Source: Klebsiella pneumoniae (GTDB lineage Bacteria; Myxococcota_A; UBA796; SXON01). From it: 64,000 nucleotides of DNA. Location of the stretch: the NCBI GenBank assembly GCA_945861635.1, contig CAMAWH010000008.1:1-64000 (forward strand), in the 5' to 3' direction. Below are positions 60,947 to 64,000 of this stretch, one piece after another; the stretch's first letter is position 1; each line of letters opens with the position of its first letter. The translations under genes were made by a program, and so were the position numbers. The notes beneath the pieces are model-generated. The model did no database searches. It was not told the DNA's origin and saw only the letters and a program-made list of their open reading frames with translations.

Positions 60947-61849
60947 TTACCGCGTTGCTCCCGGTCGAACGGGATTCTGGCGTGTCGCGACGTACACGCC
61001 GACGAAACTCATCGCGCCGGTGAGCAGGGTCCACAACGTGAGCCGCTCGCCGAGGAATGGAACGGCAAGAACGGCAGTAATTACGGGTTGAACGTAGATG
61101 AATAGCGCGACTACCGAAGCGGGCAAGCGGCGAAGCGCCACAAGGTTGAGCCAATACGTCGCAATGGTCGGTCCGCCGACGATGAACGCGATGGCGAGCC
61201 ACTCCTCGCGCGTGTGTCCAGCCATTGCCGGCCATCCCGCGACCGGCAGCACCATCGGAAGACCCCAGGTAAAGAACCAGGCGATCGCGGTCAGCGGACC
61301 ATGACGAATGAGAATATCGCGGGAAAGAACAAGGTAGATTCCGTAGACGGCGGCGTTTGCGAGCACCATCGCGTCGCCGAGTAGCGTGGCGGTGCCGCCC
61401 AAATCCCGCCCGGTGATGAGCAGGGCGGCGCCCAACCCGGCCACGCCCATGCCAAAAAGCCGGCGTGTCGTAAGTCGTTCTCGACCGAGGATCGCCGATG
61501 CGGCCATCGTTGCAATCGGAACCGTCGTGACCAGCAGCGCGGCGTGCATCGCGCTGGTGCGCTCGAGTCCATACAGAAATAACAGCTGGTTCGAGGCGAT
61601 TCCCAAGGCCGCGCAGAGCACGAATTTCGGTTGCTCGCGCCATGGAACGGGGGCTTCGCGCCGCAGCAGCCGCAACGCCTGAAAAAAGATGGCCCCGCCG
61701 GCGATTCGGAGGACGCTCACTCCACCCGCTCCAAACGACGGGAACGCCAATTTCGCCACGACGGGAAATGCGCCAAAAAGCAGCTGGACAAACAGTAGAG
61801 CGGCAACCGTGCCGGTGGTTACGCTGGGTTGGCGATGATCCTTGTCCAT
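60947..61849 (-). CDS. EamA/DMT-family transporter
   Basis: 300 residues from the ATG at 61847-61849; upstream codons overlap the divergent nuclease region and look non-coding. Two EamA repeats of five helices each: first with VAALLFVQLLFGAFPVVAKL, RIAGGAIFFQALRLLRRE and ERTSAMHAALLVTTVPIATM, second with LLGDAMVLANAAVYGIYLVL, IAWFFTWGLPMVLPVAGW and FIYVQPVITAVLAVPFLGER. These ten-helix transporters export amino acids, metabolites or drugs. The substrate is not evident. The promoter should lie in the ~70 bases shared with the divergent PD-(D/E)XK gene. Confidence 0.9.
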   Translation of the reverse strand: MDKDHRQPSVTTGTVAALLFVQLLFGAFPVVAKLAFPSFGAGGVSVLRIAGGAIFFQALRLLRREAPVPWREQPKFVLCAALGIASNQLLFLYGLERTSAMHAALLVTTVPIATMAASAILGRERLTTRRLFGMGVAGLGAALLITGRDLGGTATLLGDAMVLANAAVYGIYLVLSRDILIRHGPLTAIAWFFTWGLPMVLPVAGWPAMAGHTREEWLAIAFIVGGPTIATYWLNLVALRRLPASVVALFIYVQPVITAVLAVPFLGERLTLWTLLTGAMSFVGVYVATRQNPVRPGATR

Positions 61850-61919
61850 CGGGCGCTGCGTGCGTAGCGTGCTCCGCATCGATGGGAAAGAGGCGGTCGC
61901 GGATGGCGGGGGTGCGGAA

Positions 61920-62837
61920 GTGGGCGATCTCAAGAACGAATTGGTGTGGTCGTACTCGCGGTCGCGGGCGTTTTACGGGTGTCCACGCGCGTATTGGCTC
62001 CAGTACTACGGTTCGTGGGGCGGATGGGACGCGGCAGCCCCCCCCGAAACACGCGCCGCGTACCTGCAGAAGAAGCTGACGTCGCGGGCGATGTGGATCG
62101 GCACGCGCGTGCACAGCGTGGCCGAAGGTGTGCTGAAGGATGCACTTGCCGGGCGCGCTCTACCGACGGTGGACGTAGCGAAAGCGCGCGTTCGCGGCGT
62201 TGCAGCGGCGGACATCGCAGGCTCCGCGTCCGGCGCGTGGTTGCAGCGTCCGGCGCGCCGAACCGGGTTCGGCGAACATTACTACGGGGAGTCCGTCGAC
62301 GACGCCGAATGGGAAGCGGCAATCGCCGAGATCGAGCGTCAGGTGAGCGTATTGTTCGGGCATCGAATCTTCCGCCGACTGCTGGCCGTCGGCCCCCGCG
62401 TTCGGCAGGTTGAGGTTCTTCAGCGGTTCCGCGTGGACGACGCGGAAGTGTATGTGGCGCTCGATGTGCTCGTCGAAGACGGAAAGGGCGGCGTCACGAT
62501 TATCGACTGGAAGACGGGTTCGGCGCATGCGATGGAGGAGATCGCGGCGCAGCTGGGGGTCTATGGCCTCTACGTGACGCAGGAATTGGGCGTGCCGGAC
62601 GATCAGGTCACGGCGATGCACGTGAACACCCGGTATGGCACGGAAACGACCCATCGTGTGGATGCGGTCGCAATCGCGTCGGCGCGCTCGCTGATTGCGT
62701 CGTCGATCGCGGCGATGCGTGAAAAACTCAGCGATATACTGGAAAATAAGGCAGATCGCGAAGCCTTCCCGTGTGTTCCCCTGGGGGATGCCGCGTGCGC
62801 CCGGTGCTCGTTCCGCCGGACGTGCGAGCGAGAATAA
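61920..62837 (+). CDS. PD-(D/E)XK nuclease with four-Cys Fe-S pattern (Cas4/AddB-like)
   Basis: 305 residues from the GTG at 61920; an upstream TTG overlaps the divergent transporter start. The N-terminal SYSRSRAFYGCPRAYWLQYY carries the first cluster Cys and the usual S.S....C...Y/W.. entry. The nuclease core is YVALDVLVEDGKG then GVTIIDWKTG (Asp ... D-x-K), followed by AAQLGVYGLYVTQELGV, the QxxxY motif of RecB-family nucleases. The C-terminus CVPLGDAACARCSFRRTC supplies the other Cys ligands (C-x8-C-x2-C-x5-C). Relatives process DNA ends in recombination and repair. No helicase partner is next to it. Confidence 0.85.
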   Translation: MGDLKNELVWSYSRSRAFYGCPRAYWLQYYGSWGGWDAAAPPETRAAYLQKKLTSRAMWIGTRVHSVAEGVLKDALAGRALPTVDVAKARVRGVAAADIAGSASGAWLQRPARRTGFGEHYYGESVDDAEWEAAIAEIERQVSVLFGHRIFRRLLAVGPRVRQVEVLQRFRVDDAEVYVALDVLVEDGKGGVTIIDWKTGSAHAMEEIAAQLGVYGLYVTQELGVPDDQVTAMHVNTRYGTETTHRVDAVAIASARSLIASSIAAMREKLSDILENKADREAFPCVPLGDAACARCSFRRTCERE

Positions 62838-62909
62838 TTAGGGGCGGACATTTTTTGGCACACATGATGGGCTGAAGTTCAGTAGAACAGATGCACACCA
62901 GGGTCGCGC

Positions 62910-64000
62910 ATGATTTCATCCTTTCGTCTCACCCCCATTCACCCGGCGGGGGGATTTGGGGAGCACGTGTCTCGACTGGGCGGCCGCTGCTTCCTTGCGC
63001 GCGGCCCGGGCGGCCCTGCGGAAGGTGACGTGCTCGTGACGCTGCCCGCCGAGTCCGGTGGTCGTTGTGTGATCGTGCCGAAGGGCATGGGCAGTGCAGT
63101 GGTGGCCAATGGCGTTGCGGGTGGTTGGGTGGCGGCGGGCAGCGGTTCGACCTTCGGGCCCGCTCGCTGGGCCAGCGTGGGCAGCGTGGCGGCCTGGGTG
63201 CGCTCCGTTCGCCTTCCCGTAGGTCCGAACGGCGCCGTCGGTGCGCGTGAGCGGCCGATCGCCGAGGATGGAGGTTGGATCGTCATTCGCCCGGTGGGCG
63301 TGGCATGGGCCGAGGCGCGCCGCGCGGATCCGTCCGCGGGCCGCGGTGCCGTTGTCGTTCTGGACCGGTGGGTGCGCGCGGTTTCGCCTGTCGCGCGGGC
63401 GTGTGGCGTCGCCGTCGGGATGTCCGCAGCGCAGGCGTCCGCACGGTGCGCTGCGGTCCGCTTCATTCAGCCGCCCCCCCGTGGCGATTCGTGGGAGCGG
63501 ATGACCGATGTCCTCGAGGTTGAACTCGCGGGCGTCACGAGAAGCGGAGCGGGGTTCGTGGCGCGCGCCGGGGGGGCGCGGGGGGCCGCCGCGCTCGCGC
63601 TGGCCGAACGGATTGCGCACCGGCTGTGGCAGTCGGTGGGCGTCGAGGCGCGCATTGCCGTGGCGGGTTCGGCGGCGGAGGCGCGTGCGCTCGTTGCGGT
63701 TCTCGAACCGAATCAAGTGGCGGTGGCGCCGCACGGTGGCGCGCCCGTTTGGTCCGTCCACACGAGGGGCGGTGCGTGGTCACGTTCGGCCCGGTCGGCA
63801 TCGTGGCGTGGTCCGAGTCTCCCGGACGTGGAAGGCATCGTTGCCTTGTGCCGATCGATCGCCCCGTCGGCATCCGGTCCGCTTCGTTTGACGCTCGACA
63901 CCGGGAATCGGCGTCACATCATCGACGTCCCGGCCGGGCCGCTTGCCGCGGCGGCGCGCGTGGAATCCGCCGTGCGGGAGTGTGCGTTGGGCGTCGGTCC
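62910..64000 (+). CDS. Partial gene, unknown; possibly ImuB/Y-family-polymerase-like (runs off the right edge)
   Basis: An uninterrupted frame from the ATG at 62910 to the window end (363 codons). The first ~110 residues are Gly/Ala/Val-rich (HVSRLGGRCFLARGPGGPAE, VTLPAESGGRCVIVPKGMGS). From about 125 the pattern WIVIRPVGVAWAEA, GAVVVLDRWVRAVSPVARAC and GVAVGMSAAQASARCAAVRF recalls the N-terminal palm of ImuB-like Y-family proteins (AVV......A.S..A...GV..GM....A.A..P). The acidic DLDxFF motif of active polymerases is absent, as in ImuB. The call is weak because the end is missing. It follows a repair-type nuclease by 72 bases. Confidence 0.4.
   Translation, partial: MISSFRLTPIHPAGGFGEHVSRLGGRCFLARGPGGPAEGDVLVTLPAESGGRCVIVPKGMGSAVVANGVAGGWVAAGSGSTFGPARWASVGSVAAWVRSVRLPVGPNGAVGARERPIAEDGGWIVIRPVGVAWAEARRADPSAGRGAVVVLDRWVRAVSPVARACGVAVGMSAAQASARCAAVRFIQPPPRGDSWERMTDVLEVELAGVTRSGAGFVARAGGARGAAALALAERIAHRLWQSVGVEARIAVAGSAAEARALVAVLEPNQVAVAPHGGAPVWSVHTRGGAWSRSARSASWRGPSLPDVEGIVALCRSIAPSASGPLRLTLDTGNRRHIIDVPAGPLAAAARVESAVRECALGVG

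Overview
The window is a dense, GC-rich stretch of bacterial chromosome that looks like a member of the Myxococcota or a close deltaproteobacterial relative, probably uncultured. Reasons: a pilC-pilS-pilR-pilA type IV pilus block in the order known from Myxococcus, with a sigma-54 promoter before pilA; a protein with a MYXO-CTERM-like tail; a MopE-type lipoprotein with eight DxDxDG-rich metal-binding repeats and seven FG-GAP repeats; and many small Asp-rich lipoproteins. Genes are tightly packed, often with ATGA or GTGA stop/start overlaps. I found no tRNA, rRNA or CRISPR array.

Layout. 0-1.85 kb: two tandem DUF4331 proteins. 1.85-9.9 kb (minus strand): one overlapping operon of three membrane proteins, an OmpR-type response regulator, a histidine kinase, a HelD-like helicase, a TPR lipoprotein and a HupE/UreJ-like membrane protein. 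10-12 kb: an aconitase-superfamily enzyme with the swivel domain first. 12-18.2 kb (minus): DUF3616-like lipoprotein, PEGA protein, PP2C phosphatase, MYXO-CTERM-like protein, GT-C-like membrane protein. 18.2-27.4 kb: pseudouridine synthase, HTTM pair, greB, a large toroid-fold lipoprotein, unknowns and an ArnT-like membrane protein. 27.4-33.4 kb (minus): two paralogous Asp-rich lipoproteins, an amidohydrolase lipoprotein, and a SWIM-SNF2 ATPase.

33.4-35.8 kb holds two convergent, damaged glycosyltransferase genes. 35.9-40.7 kb is the pil block, ending in pilA with a strong terminator. 40.7-46.2 kb is an overlapping operon of TPR protein, FolK, transaldolase, lipoprotein and a TPR/phosphodiesterase fusion. 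47.2-49.9 kb is an irregular, lower-GC island of short or frameshifted minus-strand genes with three direct repeats at exact 30-bp spacing, next to a gene made of repeated winged-helix-like units. 51.4-53.8 kb is a TetR-etfB-etfA operon. 53.9-60.8 kb holds a TPR membrane protein, the MopE/FG-GAP lipoprotein and two small lipoproteins. 60.9-64 kb holds a DMT transporter, a Cas4/AddB-like PD-(D/E)XK protein and the start of a possibly ImuB-like gene.

The clearest linked functions are pilus assembly and its control (PilS senses, PilR activates sigma-54 transcription of pilA), control of electron-transfer flavoprotein by a FadR/YsiA-like TetR regulator, and the two-component/HelD/membrane operon, whose job is unknown but whose gene overlaps imply joint expression. 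All family assignments were made by reading motifs; no database search was run.
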